A stretch of DNA of 64,000 nucleotides from NCBI RefSeq assembly GCF_041361465.1, contig NZ_JBGKAC010000001.1:2294001-2358000 (forward strand). The letters are read 5' to 3'. The notes beneath the pieces are model-generated. The model was given only the letters and a program-made list of their open reading frames with translations. It ran no database searches and had not been told where the DNA came from. Made by a program: the position numbers and the translations under genes. The DNA comes from Halobaculum sp. MBLA0143. GTDB lineage: Archaea > Halobacteriota > Halobacteria > Halobacteriales > Haloferacaceae. Below are positions 42,429-49,911 of this stretch, piece after piece (the stretch's first letter is position 1; every line of letters begins with the position of its first letter).

Positions 42429-43211
42429 TCAAGAGTCTCCTGCGGCGTCGAAGTTCGGCCCGTCTTCGCCGATCATCGGACAGCTCCGCACCCGGAAGTG
42501 GTCGCTGTCGCGCACCTCCACGATCTCCGTCCCCTCGTGGCCACACGACAGCTCCGGTGGCGACGAGAGGTACGGACACTGCTGGCAGTACTGTCGCTTG
42601 TCGACGACGTGTTCCGGCGCGTCCGTCGCCGTCTCCTCCACGGGCTCTGCGGCCGACTCCGAGTCCGGCTGTTGGAACCCCTCGTCGGTCTCCAACCGCT
42701 CCCACGCCTCCTCCGGGTCGATGTCCGCCGTTTCGACCGTCTCGAACGGTGACTCCTCCGGGTCGACGGCGTCGGCGTCGCCCGCCACCTCCGCCGCGAG
42801 CTCCGACAACGGCACGTCCGCCCCGGCGTCGTCGGCTGTCGTCTCCGCGGTCTCGTCGGCTGCCGTCTCTACGGTCTCGTCGGACGACTCTTCGGGGTCG
42901 TCGGCGTGACTGCCGGAGTAGGTGTCGTCCGGGATCTCGTCCAGCAGATCACCGGACGAGTCGCTCGACTGCGCGTCGTCGTCCGAAGTCTCCTGGCTCG
43001 CGTCGCCGAAGTCGACCTCGACGTCGTCGGAGTCGAACCCCTCCCCGTCGGCTGGCTCGTCTGTGTCGTCGACGTCGGGCTCGTCTGGGTCGTCGAGACC
43101 GCCGGCGCCGATCTCGTCCGCGAGGTCGGACAACGGCGCGTCTCCGGAGTCACGGTCGTCGTCCGCGTCGTGGTCGTCGGGCGGGTCGCCGCCCGGGTCG
43201 TCGTCAGTCAC
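42429..43211 (-). CDS. Acidic protein with C-terminal zinc-binding motif
   Basis: A 260-residue protein. Residues 1-195 are Asp/Glu/Ser/Thr-rich low complexity with two repeats of PLSDLADEI/PLSELAAEV. The last 55 residues contain conserved cysteines (YCQQCPYLSSPPELSCGHEG then FRVRSCPMIGED), a C-x2-C-x9-C pattern with a fourth Cys near the end. The gene overlaps the preceding coiled-coil gene by eight bases and belongs to a three-gene set with the RecA/KaiC-like gene upstream. Function unknown. Confidence 0.75.
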   Translation of the reverse strand: MTDDDPGGDPPDDHDADDDRDSGDAPLSDLADEIGAGGLDDPDEPDVDDTDEPADGEGFDSDDVEVDFGDASQETSDDDAQSSDSSGDLLDEIPDDTYSGSHADDPEESSDETVETAADETAETTADDAGADVPLSELAAEVAGDADAVDPEESPFETVETADIDPEEAWERLETDEGFQQPDSESAAEPVEETATDAPEHVVDKRQYCQQCPYLSSPPELSCGHEGTEIVEVRDSDHFRVRSCPMIGEDGPNFDAAGDS

Positions 43212-44142
43212 GGTCGTTCACCCCGTCTTCGGCCGGGTCGGAGAACAACGTCTCCACGTCCGCCGGCTCCGCGGGGTCGTCGTTGCCGACCTCGCGGCGG
43301 GCCGCAGCCCCGGGGTCGGTGTGGTCCGTCGGACCGTCCGCCGACCGCTCGACGGCGTCGCGCGACTCCTCCAACGCCGGGCGGTCGGCGACGACGAGCC
43401 GCGCGGGTCGGAAGAACCCCGTGTCCGTGTCGACCCCCTCGTACGGCGCCTCGCAGTGGGGACAGCGGGCGTCCGCCAGCAGGCCGAGGTAGACGGTCGA
43501 CTCGCAGGTGCCACAGACGGCGTCGGTCACCCCCTTCTGGGTGGCCTCGTGTTGGAGCGTCTCGGCGGCCGCCCGACGGTCGTCTGCCGCCTCCAACTCC
43601 GCCAGCCGGTCGCGCAGCCGGGTGATCGCGGAGACGAGCCGGTCCGTGCGGGAGCGTACGTCGTCGGTCCCCTCCTTCAGCCCGCGGAGGATACTCTCGT
43701 AGTTGTCGAACCCGCCGTCGACGCTGGCTTCCAGCGCCTCGACGGTCTCGCGGACCGACTCCGTCTCCGCGAGCGCCGCCTCCGCGGAGTCGGTGGCCGA
43801 GTTCGCCTCCGAGGCGACCGCCTCCATCTCCGTGCGGAGCTCCGGGTGGTCGTGGTCCGCCGACGCCTTCTCGTCGGCCTCGCGTTTCACCTGGATCACC
43901 CGTTCGCGCACGTCCTGGATCTTCTCGTCCACCTCCGTCTCCAGGTCGGCGACGCGCGACTCCAGCGTCGACAGCTCCTCGGCGTCCGGCTGCGGGAGGA
44001 GCGTCTCGTGTTCGTCGAGCAGGCGGTACGCGGCAGCTGCTCGCGCGAGCACCTCCGACGGGCTGCGGCCGGTCTCGGCGGCGCGCGCGGTTACCCACTC
44101 ACGCAACGGCTCCGGCAACTCGACGGCCTCCTCTCCGTCCAT
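43204..44142 (-). CDS. Coiled-coil protein with N-terminal RHH-like and C-terminal zinc finger
   Basis: A 312-residue protein. Residues 1-45 (EAVELPEPLREWVTARAAETG) resemble a ribbon-helix-helix segment. Residues about 50-200 are long heptad-type coiled coil (EELSTLESRVADLETEVDEKI). Then comes a zinc ribbon, VCGTCESTVYL...ARCPHCEAPY. The C-terminus is acidic. It sits between the KaiC-like gene and the acidic zinc protein. The architecture suggests a scaffold linking DNA and the ATPase-like partner, which is inference. Confidence 0.78.
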   Translation of the reverse strand: MDGEEAVELPEPLREWVTARAAETGRSPSEVLARAAAAYRLLDEHETLLPQPDAEELSTLESRVADLETEVDEKIQDVRERVIQVKREADEKASADHDHPELRTEMEAVASEANSATDSAEAALAETESVRETVEALEASVDGGFDNYESILRGLKEGTDDVRSRTDRLVSAITRLRDRLAELEAADDRRAAAETLQHEATQKGVTDAVCGTCESTVYLGLLADARCPHCEAPYEGVDTDTGFFRPARLVVADRPALEESRDAVERSADGPTDHTDPGAAARREVGNDDPAEPADVETLFSDPAEDGVNDRD

Positions 44143-44186
44143 CGGTCGTACTGGCTTCGTGACGGCGACCTAAGTAACCCTGCGGT

Positions 44187-45023
44187 TCACCTGATCTTCC
44201 GCACGTCGCTGATGTCCAGTCCGCCGTCGTGGATCTCCGTCTCGAACTGGACGATGTTCTCCGACTCTAGCTGGGAGAGCACACCCCGGAACTCCCGGAC
44301 CACCATCGTCCGGGCGCGCTGTGAGCCGCCGGACTCCCACCGGAACTCCAGGGTGCCGCCGCTGGCGTCCATCAACTGGCCGTACTGGATCTCCGTCAGC
44401 GTCTCGACGTTGACGATCGCGAGGAGGAGACAGCCCCACGAGTGGGCGGCCTTCCCCAGCCCGCGGGCCAGCATCGCCACGTCGTCCCACTCGATCTCGC
44501 CGCCGGCGGCGTCCACGAGCTCCGTCAGCGAGTCCAACACGACCACGTTCCCCTGGGCGTTGTCCGAGAGGTACTCCCCGACGGCGCTCAACACCTCCTC
44601 ACGATTCTCCCCGCCCGAGAGGTCCCGCAGCGAGGTGGCCTCGCCGACGTACCACTCCCGAGGGATGCTGGACAGCTGGAAGTACTCCTCGGAGAAGTCC
44701 TGGAACTGGATCTCGTCGATCGCGGCGTCTACGATCTCGTCGTCCATCACGTACCGGAGCTCCCGTTCCACGTACCCCTCGCCGGCCGACAACGAGAGGT
44801 AGTGGACCGCCTCCGGCCGCTCGGTCCCCTCGTCTAGCTCCCCGTAGTAGAGGTCGAACAGCTCCGGGTCCGACAGCGCGAGCGCGTTCATCGCCGCGCT
44901 CGTGTACGCGAACTCCCGACCACCGGCGCCGGACTCGCCCGCGACCAACACGCTGTTGCCGGGCGGCGCGCCGCCGCCGAGCACGTCGTCGAGTCGCGCC
45001 ACGCCGAACGGGAGCAGTGCCAT
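44187..45023 (-). CDS. RecA/KaiC-fold protein with degenerate Walker A
   Basis: A 278-residue protein often called HTR-like in haloarchaea. The start MALLPFGVARLDDVLGGGAPPG is that of KaiC/RadA-type proteins. The P-loop reads GESGAGGREF (residues 29-38): the catalytic lysine position 35 is Gly and the next residue Arg, so ATP hydrolysis is doubtful. The Walker B-like NVVVLDSLTELV is present. The C-terminal EFRGVLSQLESENIVQFE resembles a KaiC-like dimer arm. It is followed by two linked genes on the same strand. Confidence 0.8.
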   Translation of the reverse strand: MALLPFGVARLDDVLGGGAPPGNSVLVAGESGAGGREFAYTSAAMNALALSDPELFDLYYGELDEGTERPEAVHYLSLSAGEGYVERELRYVMDDEIVDAAIDEIQFQDFSEEYFQLSSIPREWYVGEATSLRDLSGGENREEVLSAVGEYLSDNAQGNVVVLDSLTELVDAAGGEIEWDDVAMLARGLGKAAHSWGCLLLAIVNVETLTEIQYGQLMDASGGTLEFRWESGGSQRARTMVVREFRGVLSQLESENIVQFETEIHDGGLDISDVRKIR

Positions 45024-45150
45024 ACTTACACTGTGGCGTGGCGGCGTTTAGGGGTTGTGGCGGCCGAGACCACCGACACGGAGCTGTGGCGGCTGTCACG
45101 TCTGTCCCCCACTCGTCCGGTCGTGAGAGTTTCCGAGCGAAAATTTCACG

Positions 45151-45393
45151 TTGGCTTACATCCTCGCGTCGAGTGTAGAACAGCTGCCCGACTCGCTGAC
45201 GGGGGTCGTCTACCTCGTGACCGGGATCGTAGTCGGGTCGATCGTCGCCGTTCCAGTCGTGAGCGCGGCGACCGACGACGGGGGACTGTTGTACCCGACG
45301 CTCGTGTACGTGTTCGTCGCCCTGGGAGTCGCACTGGTGTCGGCTCCGTCAGTAATCGAGGGATACAGATCGGTAGAGGTCGGCGACGAGTGA
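45151..45393 (+). CDS. Small two-helix membrane protein
   Basis: An 80-residue protein with a TTG start (reading LAYILASSVEQLPDS as MAYILASS). Two hydrophobic segments cover about residues 17-40 and 48-66. The C-terminus is short and charged (GYRSVEVGDE). The start is uncertain, as no ATG or GTG fits better. It lies upstream of tfs on the same strand. Confidence 0.55.
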   Translation: MAYILASSVEQLPDSLTGVVYLVTGIVVGSIVAVPVVSAATDDGGLLYPTLVYVFVALGVALVSAPSVIEGYRSVEVGDE

Positions 45394-45582
45394 TCGCCCC
45401 TCGGGGTGTTGCGAGCGCCGGGCGTCCACCGAGTCGAGGAACACGCCGTGCGGCGGCGACCCGTCGTCTCCGTCGAACGGTCCGGCGTCTGCAACCGCCT
45501 CGCCGAACGAGACGCTGCCGGCAGGACGACTCGGCTCTCTGATCGGACACACCTCTGCCCAGTGGTGGATACCAACGCTCAT
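45349..45582 (-). CDS. Possible small hypothetical protein
   Basis: A 77-residue reading frame (MSVGIHHWAEVCPIREPSRPAG) with haloarchaeal codon use. It is divergent from tfs and overlaps the 3' end of the small membrane gene by 45 nt on the opposite strand. The overlap and lack of recognised homology leave it uncertain. Confidence 0.3.
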   Translation of the reverse strand: MSVGIHHWAEVCPIREPSRPAGSVSFGEAVADAGPFDGDDGSPPHGVFLDSVDARRSQHPEGRSLVADLYRSVSLDY

Positions 45583-45609
45583 GTGACTGCTGGCGTTATG
45601 CCGACCACG

Positions 45610-45930
45610 ATGCAGTTCTGTGACGACTGCGGCTCGATGATGGTCGCGCAGGGCGACCAGATGGTCTGTACCGACTGCGGCACGGCCGCCGACAAGGACG
45701 CCGGCCTCTCGGAGGCGTACGAGTCCACCGAAGAGCAGAGCACGGACGACGTGATCGAGACAGAAGAGGGAGCCAACTTCGAGGGGAAGCCGACAGAGGA
45801 GACCAAGTGCGAGGAGTGTGGCCACGACGAGGCGTACTACACGTTCAAACAGACCGCCTCCGCCGACGAGCCGCCGACGCGGTTCTTCAAGTGTGTCGAG
45901 TGTGGCCACCGCTGGCGGGAGTATAATTAG
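45610..45930 (+). CDS. tfs: Transcription factor S (TFIIS-like RNA cleavage factor)
   Basis: A 106-residue protein. It starts MQFCDDCGSMMVAQGDQMVC with the N-terminal zinc ribbon (C-x2-C...C-x2-C), then an acidic linker. The C-terminal TFIIS ribbon is CEECGHDEAYYTFKQTASADEPPTRFFKCVECGHRWREY. The Asp-Glu tip is SADEP, which restores RNA polymerase cleavage. An ATG four codons upstream (45598) is possible, but family proteins begin at MxFC. Its stop overlaps the end of the convergent gene. Confidence 0.95.
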   Translation: MQFCDDCGSMMVAQGDQMVCTDCGTAADKDAGLSEAYESTEEQSTDDVIETEEGANFEGKPTEETKCEECGHDEAYYTFKQTASADEPPTRFFKCVECGHRWREYN

Positions 45931-46805
45931 AGTTTGGAGAAAGTCCTTGGGTCCCCAGATTTGACCACTCGTTCGAACCCCGCCTGCTCAACAGTGAAAA
46001 CTGGGATTGAGCGGCCTTCTGCTGCATTCATCGCTTTATCAGTAAATCCATTTATACTAATAAACAATATTCTGTTGCAAATAGAATCAGTTATGTATGT
46101 TTCAGACTGCCCACAGAACTGATGTACGTAACCCGGCGAAATTGGGCTTTTTTCCCACTTGTTCTCTACCATCGTTGAAAGGCCAAAGAAGTCAGCAAAC
46201 CACCCAGGCGGATTGTACCCTTTGACTATGACATCTAGTTCGCCAGTCTCCGTCTGTTCTTTTACCACCACGTTCACACCCTCTATCTGCGAAAATATTA
46301 TTCCGACATAGTAGTCAAGCTCTATTCCGCGCTTTGAGGGACTTTCTACCGATTTTAGATCTTCATAGAGAGATATTAATCCAGGCTCAGGTATGCTAGC
46401 TGACTCCATACAGTAGTATCGTACCGTTTCTGAGAAGTCGCTAAAAAAATCGTAGTGATTGGACCTCAGCTCAAACGTAAGTCTCCAGTTTCGTTTCTCA
46501 GCACTATCGAACTGATTACCGCACAGATCGCATCTCACATGCCCTTCTGGGAGCGATTGAGTCGAATGGGTTGAATATATACAGTCACAGTTTGGACAGC
46601 TTAGTTCAACCATACTTTGTACTTCCCCTTCGTCCTCAAGAGCTTCGAGAACAGCCACAGTGTATTCTTCATCGATTCCAGCTTCACTTGAGAGGTCTCT
46701 AACGGTGGCAGTTGAGGCATTCTTTTTCACTAATTCATTAAGTGAACTTTCTAATCGTTTCCGATCCTTCTCGGGTACCCCCTCTATTTTCTTTGACAAG
46801 CTCAT
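45927..46805 (-). CDS. Probable PD-(D/E)xK nuclease with wHTH and zinc ribbon
   Basis: A 292-residue protein. Residues 1-65 look like a winged helix. A zinc ribbon lies at Cys70-Cys73 and Cys92-Cys95. Residues about 155-280 match a PD-(D/E)xK nuclease core of Mrr type: helix IELDYYVGIIFSQI with Glu162, strand GELDVIVKG with Asp191, and STMVENKWEKS with Glu214-x-Lys216. The gene is A/T-rich with codon use unlike its neighbours, suggesting transfer. It overlaps the upstream gene by 68 nt, hence tight coupling. A restriction-like or defence role is inferred from architecture; the substrate is unknown. Confidence 0.72.
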   Translation of the reverse strand: MSLSKKIEGVPEKDRKRLESSLNELVKKNASTATVRDLSSEAGIDEEYTVAVLEALEDEGEVQSMVELSCPNCDCIYSTHSTQSLPEGHVRCDLCGNQFDSAEKRNWRLTFELRSNHYDFFSDFSETVRYYCMESASIPEPGLISLYEDLKSVESPSKRGIELDYYVGIIFSQIEGVNVVVKEQTETGELDVIVKGYNPPGWFADFFGLSTMVENKWEKSPISPGYVHQFCGQSETYITDSICNRILFISINGFTDKAMNAAEGRSIPVFTVEQAGFERVVKSGDPRTFSKL

Positions 46806-47727
46806 AGATTATTTCTAACACCTCGTTGTACACTTGTTCCATCTCAACGGTCTGGAAGCTGACCCTGTGGTCCTTCCAGTTCAATTGTAAGCGTATTTCC
46901 CTTTCAAACCCACCCACATCTAGCACAGCATACCCAGATATTACTGTTCCTCCTCGGTTTTGTACTAACTTCTCGTACTCAGAATCCTCTCGAACATCCT
47001 CACGCACTCCGCTGCTCCGACCGGAGGTGGCAGATACATCCCTAACAGTCTCATCATCATTCTCCCTGAGTCTCAGCTTCACCGACGAAAACCGCTCCAC
47101 ATGCTGGCTTTCAAGATCATCCTTTATAAGATCACCAATGCGTATTCTCCCCGACATCGTCTCTTTCTGGCCGAAAGAATCCCTTATGCCTGTAGTGATC
47201 CCCTTGGCGACTTTGTCGTTTGATGTTCTCACCTCATACACTTCTTTATTCCTATAGAATACAACTGGAACCGCTTTGCTCACGCCTTTGGACCTCGTCT
47301 GCATAGTCTTTGGATCAGTATGTCCAACGAAGTCTGTGTATGAGAATGTGAGATAGAGGTTACCTCTGATCTCTTCGCACTGCTCAACACTGTACCTCGG
47401 AGCAGCATCATCGTCACGATTAAAGTGCTTTTTGACTGTTCTTTCGATAGACTTGAATGACTCAGAGTCCAGTCCAGAGAGTTCGTAGTAATTGGTTGAT
47501 CCTGATTTTGCATACTTATACGCGCAGACGAGATCAGTAAGCTGATCACTAGACAGCTCGTCAACGACAGTCGCCGTGAACCGGTTAGGATCTGTATCCG
47601 CTTTTATATTATTTGCCCGGAGGAACCTTCGAACCGCCTCTTTAGCTATATCGTAAGACTTGATAAACTCCAGACGGCTGTCAGCATCTACTGAGGACTC
47701 ATCAGAAAGGTCATTCAAGGTACTCAT
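46738..47727 (-). CDS. Unknown protein, partner of the PD-(D/E)xK gene
   Basis: A 329-residue protein (MSTLNDLSDESSVDADSRLEF). The N-terminal 90 residues are helical (YDIAKEAVRRFLRANNIKAD...LTDLVCAYKYAKSGSTNYY). The middle has beta-type segments (GNLYLTFSYTDFVGHTD, VSKAVPVVFYRNKEVYEV). The C-terminal third has RGGTVISGYAVLDVGGFER, then VSFQTVEMEQVYNEVLEII. I recognise no known family. It is A/T-rich like its partner, and its 3' end runs 68 nt into the next gene. A TATA box lies 27 nt before the ATG. Confidence 0.75.
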   Translation of the reverse strand: MSTLNDLSDESSVDADSRLEFIKSYDIAKEAVRRFLRANNIKADTDPNRFTATVVDELSSDQLTDLVCAYKYAKSGSTNYYELSGLDSESFKSIERTVKKHFNRDDDAAPRYSVEQCEEIRGNLYLTFSYTDFVGHTDPKTMQTRSKGVSKAVPVVFYRNKEVYEVRTSNDKVAKGITTGIRDSFGQKETMSGRIRIGDLIKDDLESQHVERFSSVKLRLRENDDETVRDVSATSGRSSGVREDVREDSEYEKLVQNRGGTVISGYAVLDVGGFEREIRLQLNWKDHRVSFQTVEMEQVYNEVLEIIYELVKENRGGTREGSETIRKFT

Positions 47728-47750
47728 ATTATCGTCCTGGCTCCCCTCTC

Positions 47751-47757
47751 GTTAAAA
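47751..47757 (-). promoter_or_regulatory. TATA box of the A/T-rich cassette
   Basis: It reads ATTTTAA on the minus strand, centred about 27 nt before the ATG at 47727. It indicates that the two-gene cassette has its own promoter. Confidence 0.55.
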
Positions 47758-47768
47758 TCTGTTGGAAA

Positions 47769-47815
47769 GGGCTATAGCATATCTGATACTAATAGCCCCT
47801 ATATCCCAGTATCAG
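47769..47815. repeat. Two overlapping inverted repeats upstream of the cassette promoter
   Basis: GGGCTAT (47769-47775) pairs with ATAGCCC (47792-47798), and CTGATACT (47783-47790) pairs with AGTATCAG (47808-47815). The two hairpins overlap and cannot form together. They sit just upstream of the TATA box and could be operator sites. Confidence 0.75.
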
Positions 47816-47861
47816 AGCCACTCACCAAATATTAGATAGTATGAGCAGAGCTAGCAGGTAT

Positions 47862-47901
47862 AAAAAATTGGTGATTGAAAGTCCGTAGAGACAGCGTCTA
47901 C
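47862..47901 (-). terminator. Probable terminator of the cold-shock gene
   Basis: On the minus strand a short hairpin over the stop codon (GTAGA...TCTAC, 47885-47901) is followed by a run of six T (47862-47867). This resembles an archaeal T-tract terminator. Confidence 0.5.
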
Positions 47902-48092
47902 TGGCGGACGACGTTCGTCGCGCGCGGACCCTTCTCTGCCTGTTCGATTTCGAACTCGATCTCTTCGCCTTCGGTGAGGTCCGGCCCGCCGACGTCCTCC
48001 ATGTGGAAGAACACGTCCTCCTCGGAGTCGTCAGTCGCAATGAAACCGTAACCGCCCGTGTCGTTGAAGAAGTCGACCTTCCCTTCTGCCAT
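47898..48092 (-). CDS. cspA: Cold-shock domain protein
   Basis: A 64-residue single-stranded nucleic acid binding protein. The RNP-1-like stretch is GGYGFIATDD and the RNP-2-like one is DVFFHMEDVG. The start MAEGKVDFFND is the family start and lies 29 nt from a TATA box; an ATG eight codons upstream is less likely. Haloarchaea often carry several copies. Confidence 0.95.
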   Translation of the reverse strand: MAEGKVDFFNDTGGYGFIATDDSEEDVFFHMEDVGGPDLTEGEEIEFEIEQAEKGPRATNVVRQ

Positions 48093-48118
48093 AGCAACTC
48101 GAACGAGGCCGGACACAC

Positions 48119-48124
48119 CTATAA
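48119..48124 (-). promoter_or_regulatory. TATA box of the cold-shock gene
   Basis: It reads TTATAG on the minus strand within GGGTTATAGG, centred about 29 nt before the start at 48092. Confidence 0.55.
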
Positions 48125-48258
48125 CCCTTTCCGTTCGTCCACGAGAGCGGGGTGAGAGTGGTCATCTGTCACACACGACCCCGTCGTTTCGAACAAACGT
48201 TTTCGTTCCCGACAGTGTCGCGGCCGCGCAGCCGACGTTCAGTCGCTCGTGTCGGAGA

Positions 48259-48897
48259 TCACTGTCCGTTCTGGAAGTTCTCCGCGAGCGCGTCCGGGAG
48301 CCAGCCGGCGACGTGGTCGGCGACGGTCCCGGCCTGGCCGACGAAGAAGTGGTCGGCCGGGAGCGACACGGTCTCGGCGCCGGCCGTCTCGGCGGCTTCG
48401 ACGACCGGCTCCCAGTCGGCGACGTCGTCGCGCGTGCCGGAGACGACGAGTGTCGGGGCGTCGACCTCCGGAACGGCCGCGACGGCGTCGAGATCGTCCG
48501 CGATCCGGGCGGTCGGCGCGAGCGCGGCGACGGCGTCCACGCGGCGGCCCGTCTCGGTCGCCTCGCCGGCGACGACGAGCGACAGCGTCGCGCCGAAGCT
48601 GAAGCCGAACAACCCGACGCGGTCCGAACGCTCGCGCGCCCAGTCGACGGCCGCTCGCACGTCGGCGCGTTCACCGTACCCCTCGTCCCAGTCACCGTAG
48701 TCGAAGCGGAGACAGTCGACACCGCGGGCCGTCAGATCGTCGGCGACCGCCCGCAGGCGCTCGTCACCACGGTGACCGCGGTGTCGTGGGTGCGGGGGGC
48801 AGGCGACGACACAGGCCGTCGCGTCGCCGTCGGCGCGATCCAGACTGGCCCGCACGTCCCGGCCGCCGGGGACGAGAACCGTGTCGCTGTCGGTCAC
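48259..48897 (-). CDS. Alpha/beta hydrolase
   Basis: A 212-residue hydrolase. The nucleophile elbow is GLFGFSFGATLSLVV (Ser in GFSFG). An Asp is available in LVVSGTRDDVADW, and the catalytic His is in SLPADHFFVGQ. The early ACPPHPRHRGHRGDERLRAV resembles the oxyanion strand of dienelactone-hydrolase-like proteins. The substrate is unknown. Confidence 0.87.
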   Translation of the reverse strand: MTDSDTVLVPGGRDVRASLDRADGDATACVVACPPHPRHRGHRGDERLRAVADDLTARGVDCLRFDYGDWDEGYGERADVRAAVDWARERSDRVGLFGFSFGATLSLVVAGEATETGRRVDAVAALAPTARIADDLDAVAAVPEVDAPTLVVSGTRDDVADWEPVVEAAETAGAETVSLPADHFFVGQAGTVADHVAGWLPDALAENFQNGQ

Positions 48898-48969
48898 GGC
48901 CGTTCGTCGGGACTGGAGGGGCAGGAGACTGTCGGTCCACCGGGGGGCGAGTGAAACGTGTGATTAGGA

Positions 48970-48976
48970 TTTATTG
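48970..48976 (+). promoter_or_regulatory. TATA box of the pspA-like gene
   Basis: TTTATTG is centred about 27 nt before the ATG at 48999, fitting a leaderless transcript. Confidence 0.5.
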
Positions 48977-48998
48977 GGTAGAGTCCCAATGACCGACC

Positions 48999-49856
48999 AT
49001 GGGAATCCTCTCTCGGGCATCGTACGTGGTCCGGTCGAAGATCAACACGCTCCTGAACCGGGCCGAAGACCCCTCCGAGACGCTCGACTACAGCTACGAG
49101 CAGATGCGCGACGAACTCCAGGAGGTCAAACAGGGCATCGCGGACCTGACGACCCAGAAGAAGCGCCTGGAGATGCAGAAGCGCAACTTGGAGGACAACG
49201 TCGAGAAGCACAACGAACAGGCACGCGAGGCAGTCCAGCAGGACCGCGAGGACCTCGCCCGGAAGGCGTTGGAGAAGAAGAAGTCGAAGATGAGCCAGAT
49301 CGAGGAGCTGGAGGGACAGATCCAGGAGCTCCAGAGCACCCAAGACCAGCTCGTCGAGAAGAAGAACCAGCTCCAGGGCCGGATCGAGGAGTTCAAGACG
49401 AAGAAGGAGACGATGAAGGCGCGCTACGAGGCCGCCGAGGCGTCCAACCGCGTGAGCGAGGCGATGTCCGGCGTCGGCGACGAGATGGAGGACGTGGGTC
49501 GGGCGATCGACCGCGCCGAAGAACGGACAGAGGAGATGGAGGCGCGCTCGGAGGCGATGGACGAGCTCCAGGCGACCGGCACGTTCGACGACGCGCTCGC
49601 GGACGGCGACGAGATCGACCAGGAGCTCCAACAGGGTCGGGCCGACCGCGAGGTGGAGACGGAACTGGAGACGCTCAAGTCCGACATGGGCAAGGGAAGC
49701 TCCGGCGGCACCAACGGCGCCGACACGGAGACCGAGACGGAGTCGACGGACGACGTCGACCTCTCGGACCTGGACGACGGGGGGACCGGCTCGAACGAGG
49801 AGATCGAAGCGGAGCTAGAGGAGATCAAAGACGACACGGACGAGAAGTCGAACTGA
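48999..49856 (+). CDS. PspA/IM30-family membrane-associated protein
   Basis: A 285-residue coiled-coil protein (MGILSRASYVVRSKINTLL, the amphipathic N-terminal helix). Next is DPSETLDYSYEQMRDELQEVKQ, typical of PspA/Vipp1, then long heptads up to about residue 215. The last 65 residues form an acidic haloarchaeal tail with Glu/Asp/Thr repeats. The family forms rods and rings that stabilise membranes under stress. It is monocistronic with its own promoter. Confidence 0.92.
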   Translation: MGILSRASYVVRSKINTLLNRAEDPSETLDYSYEQMRDELQEVKQGIADLTTQKKRLEMQKRNLEDNVEKHNEQAREAVQQDREDLARKALEKKKSKMSQIEELEGQIQELQSTQDQLVEKKNQLQGRIEEFKTKKETMKARYEAAEASNRVSEAMSGVGDEMEDVGRAIDRAEERTEEMEARSEAMDELQATGTFDDALADGDEIDQELQQGRADREVETELETLKSDMGKGSSGGTNGADTETETESTDDVDLSDLDDGGTGSNEEIEAELEEIKDDTDEKSN

Positions 49857-49911
49857 ATCGATCCGGGCCGGTCGGACCTGGTCCGGTCTGCTCCCCGAGA
49901 GAGGGGTCTCG

